64,000 nucleotides of DNA from an uncultured Cohaesibacter sp. (GTDB taxonomy: Bacteria; Pseudomonadota; Alphaproteobacteria; Rhizobiales; Cohaesibacteraceae): contig NZ_OY761553.1 of the NCBI RefSeq assembly GCF_963664735.1, forward strand, positions 4,027,501 to 4,091,500, read 5' to 3'. A program made the translations under genes and the position numbers. Shown in pieces: positions 45,615-55,741 of the stretch (its first letter is position 1; every line of letters starts with the position of its first letter). Under the pieces are notes generated by a model. It was not told the DNA's origin. It was given only the letters and a program-made list of their open reading frames with translations, and did not search any database.

Positions 45615-45953
45615 CGTTCGTCTTTGAGCCGATTTTCTTCAGGTTTTTATGTTGCATGGTTCTTTTCATTTTCATTTGAAAATAAATGAAAATTCAATAT
45701 CCATTCTCTTTTGACCTCTCTCTCAGGAAGCGTCTGTTTTCTAGAATTGTCGTAATTCCGCCGATTTTTAAGGGGTCTCTGTCCTCATTCTTTCGCTTTT
45801 CCTAGGCGTGCTTTGCTTTCGTTTAGCTGTCAAAGAAATTTCGATTGAATAATTTTTGGCGAAATGATAAGGATAACGAAAGAAAATAGTCATAAACGAA
45901 CATCTTGGGTTCGCATATAGGGCCTGCCTTGTCGGTTTGTTCGGGAGAGAATG
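45615..45953. promoter_or_regulatory. glpR-glpD intergenic region with candidate GlpR sites
   Basis: The 339 bases contain a perfect inverted repeat at 45668-45693 and four short related words: TTTCGCTTTT at 45791, TTTCGTTT at 45817, AACGAAA at 45875 and AAACGAA at 45894. Repeats of TTTCGTT/AACGAAA type are common operators of DeoR-family regulators. The glpD promoter should lie here. Confidence 0.5.
45668..45693. repeat. Perfect inverted repeat after glpR
   Basis: ATTTTCATTT at 45668-45677 and AAATGAAAAT at 45684-45693 are exact reverse complements around GAAAAT. AT-rich and without a following T-run, it is either a weak transcript end for glpR or an operator. Confidence 0.6.
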
Positions 45954-47570
45954 ATGAGATCCGAAACACTGAAGAAATTGCATGATGACACCCCATTCGA
46001 TTTGTTGGTGATTGGCGGTGGCGCGACAGGGTGTGGCATAGCGCTTGATGCTGCGACGCGCGGGCTGAAAACTGCGCTGGTGGAGCGGTATGATTTTTGT
46101 GAAGGTACATCGAGCCGATGCACCAAGCTTGTTCATGGCGGCGTTCGTTATCTTGAGGCCGCGGTGAAGCGCCTTGATAAAGAGCAATATAATCTGGTTC
46201 GTGAAGCCTTGCATGAGCGTGGAGCCTTTTTGCGCAACGCGCCTCATATCTCCAACCGCTTGCCCTTGATCACGCCGGTTTATGCGTGGTGGCAGGTGCC
46301 GTATCTTTATGCCGGTCTCAAGATGTATGACATTCTATCCGGCAAGATGAATATCGGCCACAGCAAGATCATCAGTGCCAAGGAAGCCATTCGCCGCTTC
46401 CCGATGCTTCACGCCAAGGGCTTGAAAGCTTGCATTCTTTATTATGATGGCCAGTTTGTTGACGTGCGCATGGCGATTTCAATTGCCATGACTGCCGAGC
46501 GGGCTGGTGCTGTTCTGGCAAACCATGTGGAGGTTGTTTCGCTTTTGCATGATGAAGCGAAGAACGTGATTGGTGCTCGTGTGCGTGATGAGTATAGCGG
46601 CGAAGAATGGTACGTGAAGGCCAAGAAAGTGATCAATGCGACCGGGCCATTCGCTGATGGCATCCGCAAGATGGACGATGCTGCGGCCAAGCCTATTCTG
46701 AAAGTCAGCTCCGGCATTCACATGATCCTTGACGCGGACTTTGTGCCGCCAGATGGTGGCTTGCTGATCCCGAAAACCGATGATGGCCGGGTGCTTTTCA
46801 TTCTGCCGTGGCAGGGACAGGCGCTGGTCGGTACTACGGATAACGAGTGCAATGTGGAATCTCACCCCGAAGTATCGCCCGAAGATATCCGCTATCTGCT
46901 GAGCTATGTCCGCCGCTATTTCGATATCGATGTCTCCGAGAAAGACGTCAAATCGGCATGGAGTGGCATCCGCCCGCTGGTTTTCAATCCGCATGCCAAA
47001 GATACATCGCAGCTGGCTCGTGATCATGTGATCATCGAAGACAAGTCCGGTCTGGTCACGATTTCCGGTGGCAAATGGACAACTTACCGTCTGATGGCAG
47101 AGCAAGCCGTTGACCGTGTGGTCAAGACAGGCGTCTTTGGCAAGATTGGCGGCAGTCGCACCTATGACATGAAGGTCATTGGCGGTGAAGCTTATTCTCC
47201 AGACAATGCTGGCGTTATTGCCAAGAAATATGGTTTGGATGATGGCGTCGCAGCGCATTTGAATGAAGCTTACGGCGATCAATCAGATCATGTTGCGCGC
47301 ATTGCGGCGGAGAAGAATCTCAAGCAGCGGCTGCATCCCGATTATGGATTCATCGAGGCCGAAGTGCCTTATGCGATTGAGAAAGAAGCTGTGCTTTCCG
47401 CCTCTGATTTCATTTGCGGTCGTACGACACTTGCCTTGATCGACAAGAAAGCAGCGATTGCTGCGGTTCCAAGAGTTGTTGCGCTCATGGCCGAGCTGTT
47501 GGGCTGGGATGATACCCGTATTTCCAGTGAGACTCAAAAGGTCATGAAACGTCTGGAGGTCGCATTCTAG
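45954..47570 (+). CDS. glpD: Aerobic glycerol-3-phosphate dehydrogenase
   Basis: The FAD enzyme at the inner membrane oxidises glycerol-3-phosphate to dihydroxyacetone phosphate and passes electrons to quinone. The FAD-binding motif is VIGGGATGCGIALDAATRG near 20-38, followed by EGTSSRCTKLVHGGVRYLE, a GlpD hallmark. ISGGKWTTYRLMAEQAVD near 370 and the C-terminal GlpD domain are present. With 538 residues it has normal length. Of two tandem ATG codons (45951, 45954) the second fits the GGAG box better. It lies between glpR and glpK. Confidence 0.95.
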   Translation: MRSETLKKLHDDTPFDLLVIGGGATGCGIALDAATRGLKTALVERYDFCEGTSSRCTKLVHGGVRYLEAAVKRLDKEQYNLVREALHERGAFLRNAPHISNRLPLITPVYAWWQVPYLYAGLKMYDILSGKMNIGHSKIISAKEAIRRFPMLHAKGLKACILYYDGQFVDVRMAISIAMTAERAGAVLANHVEVVSLLHDEAKNVIGARVRDEYSGEEWYVKAKKVINATGPFADGIRKMDDAAAKPILKVSSGIHMILDADFVPPDGGLLIPKTDDGRVLFILPWQGQALVGTTDNECNVESHPEVSPEDIRYLLSYVRRYFDIDVSEKDVKSAWSGIRPLVFNPHAKDTSQLARDHVIIEDKSGLVTISGGKWTTYRLMAEQAVDRVVKTGVFGKIGGSRTYDMKVIGGEAYSPDNAGVIAKKYGLDDGVAAHLNEAYGDQSDHVARIAAEKNLKQRLHPDYGFIEAEVPYAIEKEAVLSASDFICGRTTLALIDKKAAIAAVPRVVALMAELLGWDDTRISSETQKVMKRLEVAF

Positions 47571-48250
47571 ATTTTTAGATGTGATTAGACAAAAATATTT
47601 GGCAAACGGATGGCTTCATCAGGTTAGGATACTTCCGTTTGCTGCATGTTTGCCTTGAAACTTGCCAAACGGACATGGCGCTTTGTTCATTGCTTCGGTT
47701 CGGTTTTTTGCAAGGCATCCTTCGTCTGCGCGAAGGCATCGTTTGGGAGGGTGATGCCTGAATGTCTGTTGGGGGGAAGGTGGGGGGTGTTACCAACGCC
47801 CTGATCATCAAGAAGAACCAGATGAGGTGAAGTCATTGTAGATATTGATCGGTGAAAGGATCGGCACTTTGGTGCGGATCAAATTTGGAGACGGCTTTTC
47901 AGCCAAAGCTTCTCTTGGAAAAATCATTCGGCACGGGAGATGGATGGATTATCCGGCGCTGAATGAGGCTTCGTCGTTACCGTGGCTATTTATGTTCTCG
48001 GCAATTATACCGATGCCCGCAGAGTTCCTCTGCGCGAACAGTCTTTTCGTTGCTTCTGCACTTTTTCCAACCCCAGGCAAAAGCGGCGGCAACAGGAGAT
48101 GCGCGAGGGGCTTGTGGAGGATCCAATCAGTGGTGGTATTGTTAGTGCGATGCTCTATCAGACACTCTTCGACTAGGCCAGCGTAGACATTGATACAAGA
48201 TCGGGTTGTCGCTGACGCCCGCTTAAGACAAGTTGTGGAGGATTCCTTAA
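47571..48250. other. 680-base glpD-glpK intergenic region with short repeats
   Basis: No gene is called. GCAAACGGA at 47602-47610 faces its reverse complement TCCGTTTGC at 47634-47642, and a third near-copy CCAAACGGA lies at 47665-47673. A 65-codon GTG frame (47982-48179) has codon-like content but no ribosome binding site. A glpF gene is absent. The GTGGAGGA box for glpK ends the region. Confidence 0.5.
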
Positions 48251-49744
<1,494 letters not shown>

Positions 49745-49790
49745 GCTTCCAACCTGCAAAACCGATTTCGCATTAATGAGATCAAGAGAA

Positions 49791-49820
49791 GGGGCGCCTT
49801 TTGGGGGTGCCCCTATTTTA
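49791..49820 (+). terminator. Rho-independent terminator after glpK
   Basis: GGGGCGCC pairs with GGTGCCCC (one G-U) around a T/G-rich loop, followed by TATTTTATT. It lies 47 bases after the glpK stop. Confidence 0.8.
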
Positions 49821-50072
49821 TTCTGAACCTCTGGCTTCTGGTGTTCTCAAGACCTGCAGCTTGGGCTTCAATTTGTTGCTTCCTCGGGGGGGAATTGAAA
49901 TGGTCATGTTGCTCAATCAGCCTTGTTGCCGACAATGGAAAAGTGTGGTGCTATCGATCTGAAGAAATAAATCAGATCGCACATCGCGGCTTGTACAAGC
50001 TTGCAGTTCAAGCTCGACCGCACAGATTTCATGAGAGGCCGGAGGGCTGGTAACCCCTCCCATATGAATGGA
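49821..50072. other. Intergenic region between glpK terminator and the membrane protein gene
   Basis: Convergent genes flank this stretch. Apart from the terminator before it, I see no gene, repeat or clear signal. Confidence 0.5.
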
Positions 50073-50489
50073 TCACGCAGCTTGGCTCTGGTTCTGCTGT
50101 CTTCTGCGTTTGGGTAGAAATGCGAGCAAGCACAGCACGGCGATTACGAGTTCGAATGCCAGAGCGGCGAGAATGCCCTCTGAAGGCATGCCATCAATCG
50201 CCAAACTGACGAGGCGCCCTGCGGGAAAGGCAAGGAAAACGGTCTGGGCTGCGACGATTGCAATCGTGGCATAGGATTGTTTTACAATGCCAAGCAGCAT
50301 GATGATGCCGAAGGCTGTAAGTCCGGCGCCGGGGGCGCGGAGTTCACTTAGCAGGCTCGCGTCAGGGCCGAGGGCGATCCCGTAGCTCGTATAGAACATG
50401 TGTGGTATGGCTGTAATTGTGAAGCCGATGCCAACTGCGGTCAGTCCAGCAAGGCCGAGAGCCAGTTTTTGAAAGAGAGTGAGCGGCAT
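50073..50489 (-). CDS. Small four-span membrane protein (DUF4345-like)
   Basis: The 138-residue protein has four hydrophobic segments (about 8-28, 46-66, 72-92 and 105-125), an N-terminus MPLTLFQKLALGLAGL and a basic end (PKRRRQQNQ). The layout is like small DUF4345-type membrane proteins; I am not sure of the family. The start at 50489 has AAGGATAA upstream. It lies 29 bases after the NmrA-like gene and probably shares its transcript. Confidence 0.7.
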   Translation of the reverse strand: MPLTLFQKLALGLAGLTAVGIGFTITAIPHMFYTSYGIALGPDASLLSELRAPGAGLTAFGIIMLLGIVKQSYATIAIVAAQTVFLAFPAGRLVSLAIDGMPSEGILAALAFELVIAVLCLLAFLPKRRRQQNQSQAA

Positions 50490-50518
50490 TCTTTTATCCT
50501 TCCATATGAAACGCACGG

Positions 50519-51346
50519 CTATGCGGCGGATTTCCATGCGCCTTTGAGGGCTGTCTTGCGCGCAAATTCAGCAAAGCTGGTCGGGGCTCGTCCCAAGGCG
50601 CGCTGCACCCCGTTGCAGACTTCGGCATTGCGTCCATCCAGCGTTTCCCGGGCAATTGCAGTGAAGATATCAGCGACGAAATCGCCTCCAGCCGCTGCCA
50701 CATTGGCGTGAAAATTCTCAAAGCTGATGGGAATATGCTGGATTGGACGTCCGATTTCTCTGGACAGGATCTGTGCCATGTCTGAGAAGTTGAGGAGTTC
50801 CGGACCGGTCACTTCATAGAGTTGCTTTGAATGGCCGTGTTGGGTAAGGGCTGCGACCACGACATCCGCAATATCATCGATATCGATGATGGGTTCGAGA
50901 ATATCTCCGCCGGGCATCGGCAATATGCCTGCAAGTATCGGGTCATGCAGATAGCCTTCACTGAAATTCTGCGCGAACCAGGAAGAGCGAACAAGCGTGT
51001 AATCCAGACCGGAGCCTTCAACGATCTTTTCTGCTTCTCGTGCATGATGTTCGCCCCGGCCTGACAAAAGCACCAGATGGCAAAGGCCGGCTTCTTTCGC
51101 CACAGAGCATAAGGCATCGACTTTCTCCACCGCGCCGGGAAAGGCCAAGTCAGGGAAATAGGTAACATAAGCGGATTCTATGCCCTCTAGCGCGGCGGGC
51201 CATGTGTCGGGGTCGTCCCAATCAAAAGGAACTGTAACTCCGCGCGTGCCATGGCGAACGGTTTTTCCTAGCGCTTGGAGGCGGTTGGCGACGCGTGATC
51301 CGGTCTTGCCGGACGCGCCGATGACAAGGATCGATTGATCGGACAT
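50519..51346 (-). CDS. NAD(P)-binding protein, NmrA-like
   Basis: The 275-residue protein is an atypical short-chain dehydrogenase with an N-terminal Rossmann motif ILVIGASGKTGSRVANRL (about 5-22). It lacks the usual YxxxK pair in its standard place; instead LVLLSGRGEHH and YTLVRSSWFAQNF near 90-130 follow the NmrA/QOR2-like pattern. Such proteins bind NADP and act as redox sensors or quinone reductases. The start at 51346 has GGAGACTT upstream. It lies downstream of an AraC regulator on the same strand, which may control it. Confidence 0.85.
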   Translation of the reverse strand: MSDQSILVIGASGKTGSRVANRLQALGKTVRHGTRGVTVPFDWDDPDTWPAALEGIESAYVTYFPDLAFPGAVEKVDALCSVAKEAGLCHLVLLSGRGEHHAREAEKIVEGSGLDYTLVRSSWFAQNFSEGYLHDPILAGILPMPGGDILEPIIDIDDIADVVVAALTQHGHSKQLYEVTGPELLNFSDMAQILSREIGRPIQHIPISFENFHANVAAAGGDFVADIFTAIARETLDGRNAEVCNGVQRALGRAPTSFAEFARKTALKGAWKSAA

Positions 51347-51457
51347 ATGAAGTCTCCATTGCAATCATTAGATGGCCCGGAAACTAGGGGTAAAGTGGGG
51401 ATCGGTATTGACCGGAAACGCCATGTTTTTGACAGACGATGCCAAGTCCTGCGAGCG

Positions 51458-52456
51458 CTATGGCTGCGATTTGCGATAGCTGGCCGGTGTGAGACCTGTC
51501 CATCTCTTGAAGGCGCGATTGAAGGCACTTTGTTCAGAGTAGCCGGTCAGGAAAGCGATCTCGGCGAGAGCATAGCGCTCTTCTTTCAACATGCCGATTG
51601 CTATTTCACGACGGGTTTCTTCAGTCAGAGTCTGAAAACTGACTCCTTGCTCTGCGAGCCGTCGATGGAAGGATCTGGCGCTCAAGCCAAGTCGGTGTGC
51701 AATGTCGGCCATCTTCGGCAATCCGTCGCTAAGGGCGCGGGCGATTTCATCTTTGGTCCGTGCGCCCAATGTGGGGGTGTCGTCGATTTTGGACAATTCA
51801 TCATCCAGATGTGAGAGGAGAAACTGAGTTATGCCCTCGTCGCCCAGAATGGTGGGCACAGCCAACATATCAGGAGACATCAACAGCGCGTCCATTTGGG
51901 CCCCAAAATGCACAGGGCAGCCAAAATAGGCTTCGTGATGGAAGATGGTCTTGGGTGTTGGGTGCTTGAAATAGACTGCAAGCGGAGTGAAAGCATCAGT
52001 TGTGACTTGCCGACTGAGCGAGACACCGCTGGCAAGATCTGCTTCGATGGATAGGCGCATGCCCAAGCGTCTCGGGCCATTACGGTGCTCGATAAACAGC
52101 ACGCCGTTATTGATCGTTTTGAGTTCATATTGCGCGAAGCTGGTCCACAACCGTGCATATCGCTCTACACGGGAGAAGGACCCTAGCAAGGTTGGAGCGG
52201 CTTTCCAAGCGAGCCCAAGTGCACCATATTCATCAGGCCGCATGGCGGCGCCGACAATGAGGGGCAAAGGCGTTATGTCAAACTGCTCGGCCATGAGCTC
52301 AAGCATGCTGTAATAATCGTTCTCGTCCAGCATTGCCTTGGGATCCCATGATCCCTCAATGTCCAGACCGACCGATTCCAGCACCGCTTTGGCATCGACC
52401 TTGTCTGCCGCAGCTGCAACGACTTTCCGAGCAAATAATGTTGTAACCTGACCCAT
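51458..52456 (-). CDS. AraC-family regulator with N-terminal arabinose-binding-type domain
   Basis: The 332-residue protein has a long N-terminal domain (about 20-205) of the type found in OruR/ArgR-like AraC regulators, and a C-terminal double helix-turn-helix (about 230-330; MADIAHRLGLSARSFHRRLAEQG, then ALAEIAFLTGYSEQSAFNRA and WTGLTPASYR). It probably regulates the adjacent NmrA-like gene and the small membrane protein gene. The effector is unknown. Confidence 0.92.
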   Translation of the reverse strand: MGQVTTLFARKVVAAAADKVDAKAVLESVGLDIEGSWDPKAMLDENDYYSMLELMAEQFDITPLPLIVGAAMRPDEYGALGLAWKAAPTLLGSFSRVERYARLWTSFAQYELKTINNGVLFIEHRNGPRRLGMRLSIEADLASGVSLSRQVTTDAFTPLAVYFKHPTPKTIFHHEAYFGCPVHFGAQMDALLMSPDMLAVPTILGDEGITQFLLSHLDDELSKIDDTPTLGARTKDEIARALSDGLPKMADIAHRLGLSARSFHRRLAEQGVSFQTLTEETRREIAIGMLKEERYALAEIAFLTGYSEQSAFNRAFKRWTGLTPASYRKSQP

Positions 52457-52531
52457 GCGGGGAGGTTAGTTTGAACCAATCAGCAACGCAAGTGATGCTG
52501 TCTTTAGTGGAGGCGAGAGAAAAGAGCCGTT

Positions 52532-53443
52532 CTAGAGGTCTTGTCCGGTTTCGTTATCCAGTGCCCACATGAGTTCGGATTTTATTTGCAAAGCATTGTT
52601 GAGATGCTTTTTTACGGTGTAGGCAGCTTCAAGGGTTTCCCCGCGATCAAGAAGGTCGATAATAGTCAAATGCTGCCTGCATTGCTCGATGAAGCGTTCT
52701 TGTGTGGGGACTGCGCGATATTCCAAGAGGCGTCGCATCTGATTAAGGCGCACCAATGTCATGTAGAAATAGCAGTTGTTTGAAAAGCGGATCAGCTCTT
52801 CATGAAATGTCACACCCGCAGAAAGGAGTTCTTCGACTGGCAGCTGATCTATGTCCCGTTCCAGCATTCTTTCCTGCGCTGCTCGCATCTCATCCAACTT
52901 GAATTGAACAACCTCGAACTCTGGCAGCAAGATGGCCGCAGGTTCGATGGCCATGCGTAACTGATAGATCTGCTTGAATGATTCTGGCGACTTTGCCACC
53001 TCTAGAAACCGCCAGCCATATCCCGGTTTTCGTTCGGCCCAGCCGTCGCGAACGGCGCGAAGCAGAATGTCATGAACCTGTGTTTTTGTGAGGGCGTAGC
53101 GGTCACGCAACAGCTGTTCTGTAACGTCTTCTTGCAAAATGTTGTTGCGCCAGTCATCGGCTATTTTTTGATAGGAGCTTTGGCGGTCCTGCTTCAAGGT
53201 CAAGGGAATAGTCTTGGCTGTGCTATCGGGTGTGGTGGAGACGTAATAACCTCTGTTGGGTCTTTTTTCGACCACACCTGCATCCGACAACATCTTCAAT
53301 GCTTCGCTGACTGGTGAACGGGACACTCCGAAATCATCTGCAAGGGCTTGTGTGCGCAGATGCTCACCTTCGGGCAGTTCTCTGGCCAAGATTCTTTGAG
53401 AAATTTCCTAGGCGATGGTTTCAGTGAGTTGGCTGGACTTCAT
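52532..53443 (-). pseudogene. GntR-type regulator gene interrupted by an in-frame TAG at codon 12
   Basis: The natural start appears to be ATG 53443 with a GGGAGG box. It reads MKSSQLTETIA, then TAG (53408-53410), then EISQRILARELPEGEHLRTQ, a normal GntR N-terminus. The frame is open from there to 52532. A TTG at 53389 could restart translation and give 285 residues, which would still hold the recognition helix (VSRSPVSEALKML) but lose the first helix. A second winged-helix-like segment lies at about 75-125 (IADDWRNNILQEDV), followed by an FCD-like helical domain to the end. The gene is either a recent pseudogene, suppressed, or a sequencing error. Confidence 0.75.
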
Positions 53444-53779
53444 CGGAAGGGCCCTCCCGTTAGCCCCGCAATGCAATTAAATGCATGATAGAATGAGAAA
53501 ACGCAATCTGCTCATTTGTTGTTTCTTTTGAATAATTGTGCATCACGGGTGATGCTTTGTGTTTTGAATATTGCTCAAAGGAATACTGAAAAAATGCAGA
53601 TCGGGAGGGGCGGCGGTGGCTTATGCCTTCATGACAAACCGGGCGTAAGTCGACCCACTTGCTGGAGTTATTAATGCACGACACCCTCAATTCTTATGTT
53701 GGATGTGAATGCTGATATACAGAGGGGATCTTTTCGTCTTTATGAGTGCATTATTTCATGTCAAGCTTATTTTTCTCTG
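53444..53779. other. Intergenic region between the GntR pseudogene and the immunity candidate
   Basis: The 336 bases should hold the promoter of the GntR gene. A small hairpin GCATCA-CGGG-TGATGC lies at 53540-53555. No gene is seen. The sequence becomes clearly richer in A+T towards the effector-immunity pair. Confidence 0.5.
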
Positions 53780-54397
53780 CTATTTGAGGTTGTTGAGACT
53801 ATTAAGTCGGTCCGGATCTTTGTAGATTTCTCTGAACCAGCCCTCAAGTTCCGGGTCTTCAATAAGCTTATCGAAATTGAGGTCAAATATTATACTAGTT
53901 TCATAACTGATCTTTTCACTAAACTCTGTTGAGTTTTGTAGTATTTCTCTTTTTCCAAAAGGTGAATCTGATCGTGTTAATATAAAGCGATCTTCATAAA
54001 AATATGGTGCCCCTGGTCTGGAGCGGGTTAATATGAACCAATATTCAAAAAGAATACTATTTTTGAATTTTTTGGCAACTCTCGATACCTTTAACGAACT
54101 GCCTTTGCTTCGGAAGGTTATATCTATAGGGCCGTCTTTCAAGTCAATATCCGGTTCTGATAATATATCAGAATATAGTGCCAGATCACTGCTATCATAA
54201 ATATTTCGAATAGGTGTATTGTGGGCAATGGCAAGGTATTCAGTAATAAACCAATGTGCTGACCTGTGAAGATTTTCAATCGCCATTTCATAATAGTAAT
54301 TCGGATTGTTTTGAGGACTATCTTCTGCCATGGCAGCTCCTGAAAAGGTCGCGAAAAAGCAAAGTAATAACGCTTTTGAATTGGTTAATCTGCCCAT
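53780..54397 (-). CDS. Exported hypothetical protein, candidate T6SS immunity protein
   Basis: The 205-residue product starts with a signal peptide (LLLCFFATFSGAAMA) and has a mature part rich in Tyr, Phe, Asp and Ser. I do not recognise its family. The start overlaps the end of the PAAR-toxin gene by 13 bases, the standard place of a cognate immunity gene. Its predicted periplasmic site suggests that the toxin acts in the periplasm or enters through it. The gene is visibly richer in A+T than the T6SS core genes, as is usual for transferred effector-immunity pairs. Confidence 0.7.
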   Translation of the reverse strand: MGRLTNSKALLLCFFATFSGAAMAEDSPQNNPNYYYEMAIENLHRSAHWFITEYLAIAHNTPIRNIYDSSDLALYSDILSEPDIDLKDGPIDITFRSKGSSLKVSRVAKKFKNSILFEYWFILTRSRPGAPYFYEDRFILTRSDSPFGKREILQNSTEFSEKISYETSIIFDLNFDKLIEDPELEGWFREIYKDPDRLNSLNNLK

Positions 54398-55353
54398 ATT
54401 TCTGAGATTTTTTTTGTTAAGTTGTTGAAATAGCTTTCACCGCTTTTGATGAGCCATTTAGGGCCGTCTTTTCTAGCCCATGGCCATACATCTGCTATTG
54501 TGTGTCCTTCCGGATCTTCATTGGGGTCAAAGAAATTAGCCGTGGGGCCGAAAATCGAATTAGTGACGAGTTTTCCTGTTTTTTTATTATAAATTCCTTC
54601 CACGTGCCCCCCATTTGGGGAAACATATTTTACGTTATGATCAGGATCATGAAAAGTGCTTTGAAAATTTGTCATTTTAGTGTAGCCGAGCTTCTCGGCC
54701 TCTTGCATGGTCTTTGGTGCGTGTGAGTTGATGATTTCTCTAAATGTCGTGTTAATGTCGTCATCTTTGACAATTTCACCAGCTTTTTTAGAATCCGAAA
54801 ATAGTAGCCTGATCGTTTCCTCTGACAATGGTTTTCCAGTCCTGCCCTCAAAGCGCGCGATAGCGTCGTCAACGGATAATCCAAACTGCTCTTCGAAGCA
54901 CACGCGGAAAATGGACTTGTCATTATCAAGGGCGGCTTCTCGCAGCGTGACTTTCTTGCTGGTCGAGGCGGGAGATGCTGTCTCGACGCTGCTTTGAGAT
55001 GCAGAGTGGAAATCCACCGATGAAGCACTCAGAGCAACATTCACGCTCCCGCCATCCGTTCCGATGAGGACTGTCGGGCAGCCGGTTATGATGGTGCCTC
55101 CGTGGCTGGTCTTGTCGCCAATTCTGGCTGCGGGTTGTCCTCCCACGAGTACATTCCAGGCTCCGGTGACAATCTTGGCGGGGATGGCAGTGGCACAAAG
55201 CGATTTGTCGGTGACGCGGGCCTGTGGCATGCCGCAGACAATGACATTTACCTGACAAGGGGGAATGATTGGCCCTCCAACATGTGGCGCTGTTCCTGGC
55301 CCGATCATCGGGCAGGCTACCATGTCAGTCACGCGGGCGGCTGGTCTTCCCAT
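54385..55353 (-). CDS. PAAR-domain T6SS effector with C-terminal toxin-like domain
   Basis: Residues 1 to about 100 form a PAAR domain (MGRPAARVTD, CPMIGPG, GGPIIPPC, GMPQARVTDK, GQPAARIGDKTSHGG, GCPTVLIG), the sharp tip that sits on VgrG. A Ser/Ala/Thr-rich linker (about 105-133) leads to a C-terminal domain of about 170 residues without a known match. That domain holds conserved-looking His and acidic residues: FHDPDHN (H235, H239), GGHVEG (H250, E252) and GHTIADVWPW (H284, D288), which could form a metal or catalytic site. The toxin type cannot be assigned. The immunity candidate overlaps its end. Divergent orientation to tssK. Confidence 0.88.
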   Translation of the reverse strand: MGRPAARVTDMVACPMIGPGTAPHVGGPIIPPCQVNVIVCGMPQARVTDKSLCATAIPAKIVTGAWNVLVGGQPAARIGDKTSHGGTIITGCPTVLIGTDGGSVNVALSASSVDFHSASQSSVETASPASTSKKVTLREAALDNDKSIFRVCFEEQFGLSVDDAIARFEGRTGKPLSEETIRLLFSDSKKAGEIVKDDDINTTFREIINSHAPKTMQEAEKLGYTKMTNFQSTFHDPDHNVKYVSPNGGHVEGIYNKKTGKLVTNSIFGPTANFFDPNEDPEGHTIADVWPWARKDGPKWLIKSGESYFNNLTKKISEIWAD

Positions 55354-55741
55354 CGTTAGAGAACCTTGAGAAAATTGGCGGTAATAAAAGCAAATTATTA
55401 AATCGGTTTAATTTCAGGAACGCTACAACCACAGCGACCATTATGCAATCTATTATATGTATTTTAAATGGAGATTTTCAGAGGGATAGGAGAGGGAAAG
55501 CAACTTTATGGCGTGTTCATTTTTACGTTATTCAAGGTCGTTCAAAATGGATGGGGGAGAAATGTACCGGAAAATAGGCCTTGAAGCCTAAAACTTGTCA
55601 ATTTCAAAAGATTGTAAACGGAGGGGTTTAAAATCAGGGATATATTGTGATTGAAATTACAGCCTGTTCATGGTTATGTTCCATAGATTGTATTAGCTTT
55701 TTTGATTTTATGTATATTTGCAGTTTGAGGGGATGCGCCCA
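55354..55741. other. Divergent promoter region of the T6SS locus
   Basis: The 388 bases between the effector and tssK are AT-rich and should carry both promoters. GAGGGGA lies before the tssK start. I saw no gene, no strong hairpin and no clear sigma-54 site. Confidence 0.55.

Noticed and set aside
47845-48186. Short open frames in the glpD-glpK gap
   Set aside because: Several frames overlap each other, none has a ribosome binding site or recognised motif; only a weak relic remains possible.
53408-53410. Pyrrolysine or other recoding at the TAG
   Set aside because: A DNA-binding regulator is an unlikely recoding target and no structural signal is visible; mutation or sequencing error is simpler.
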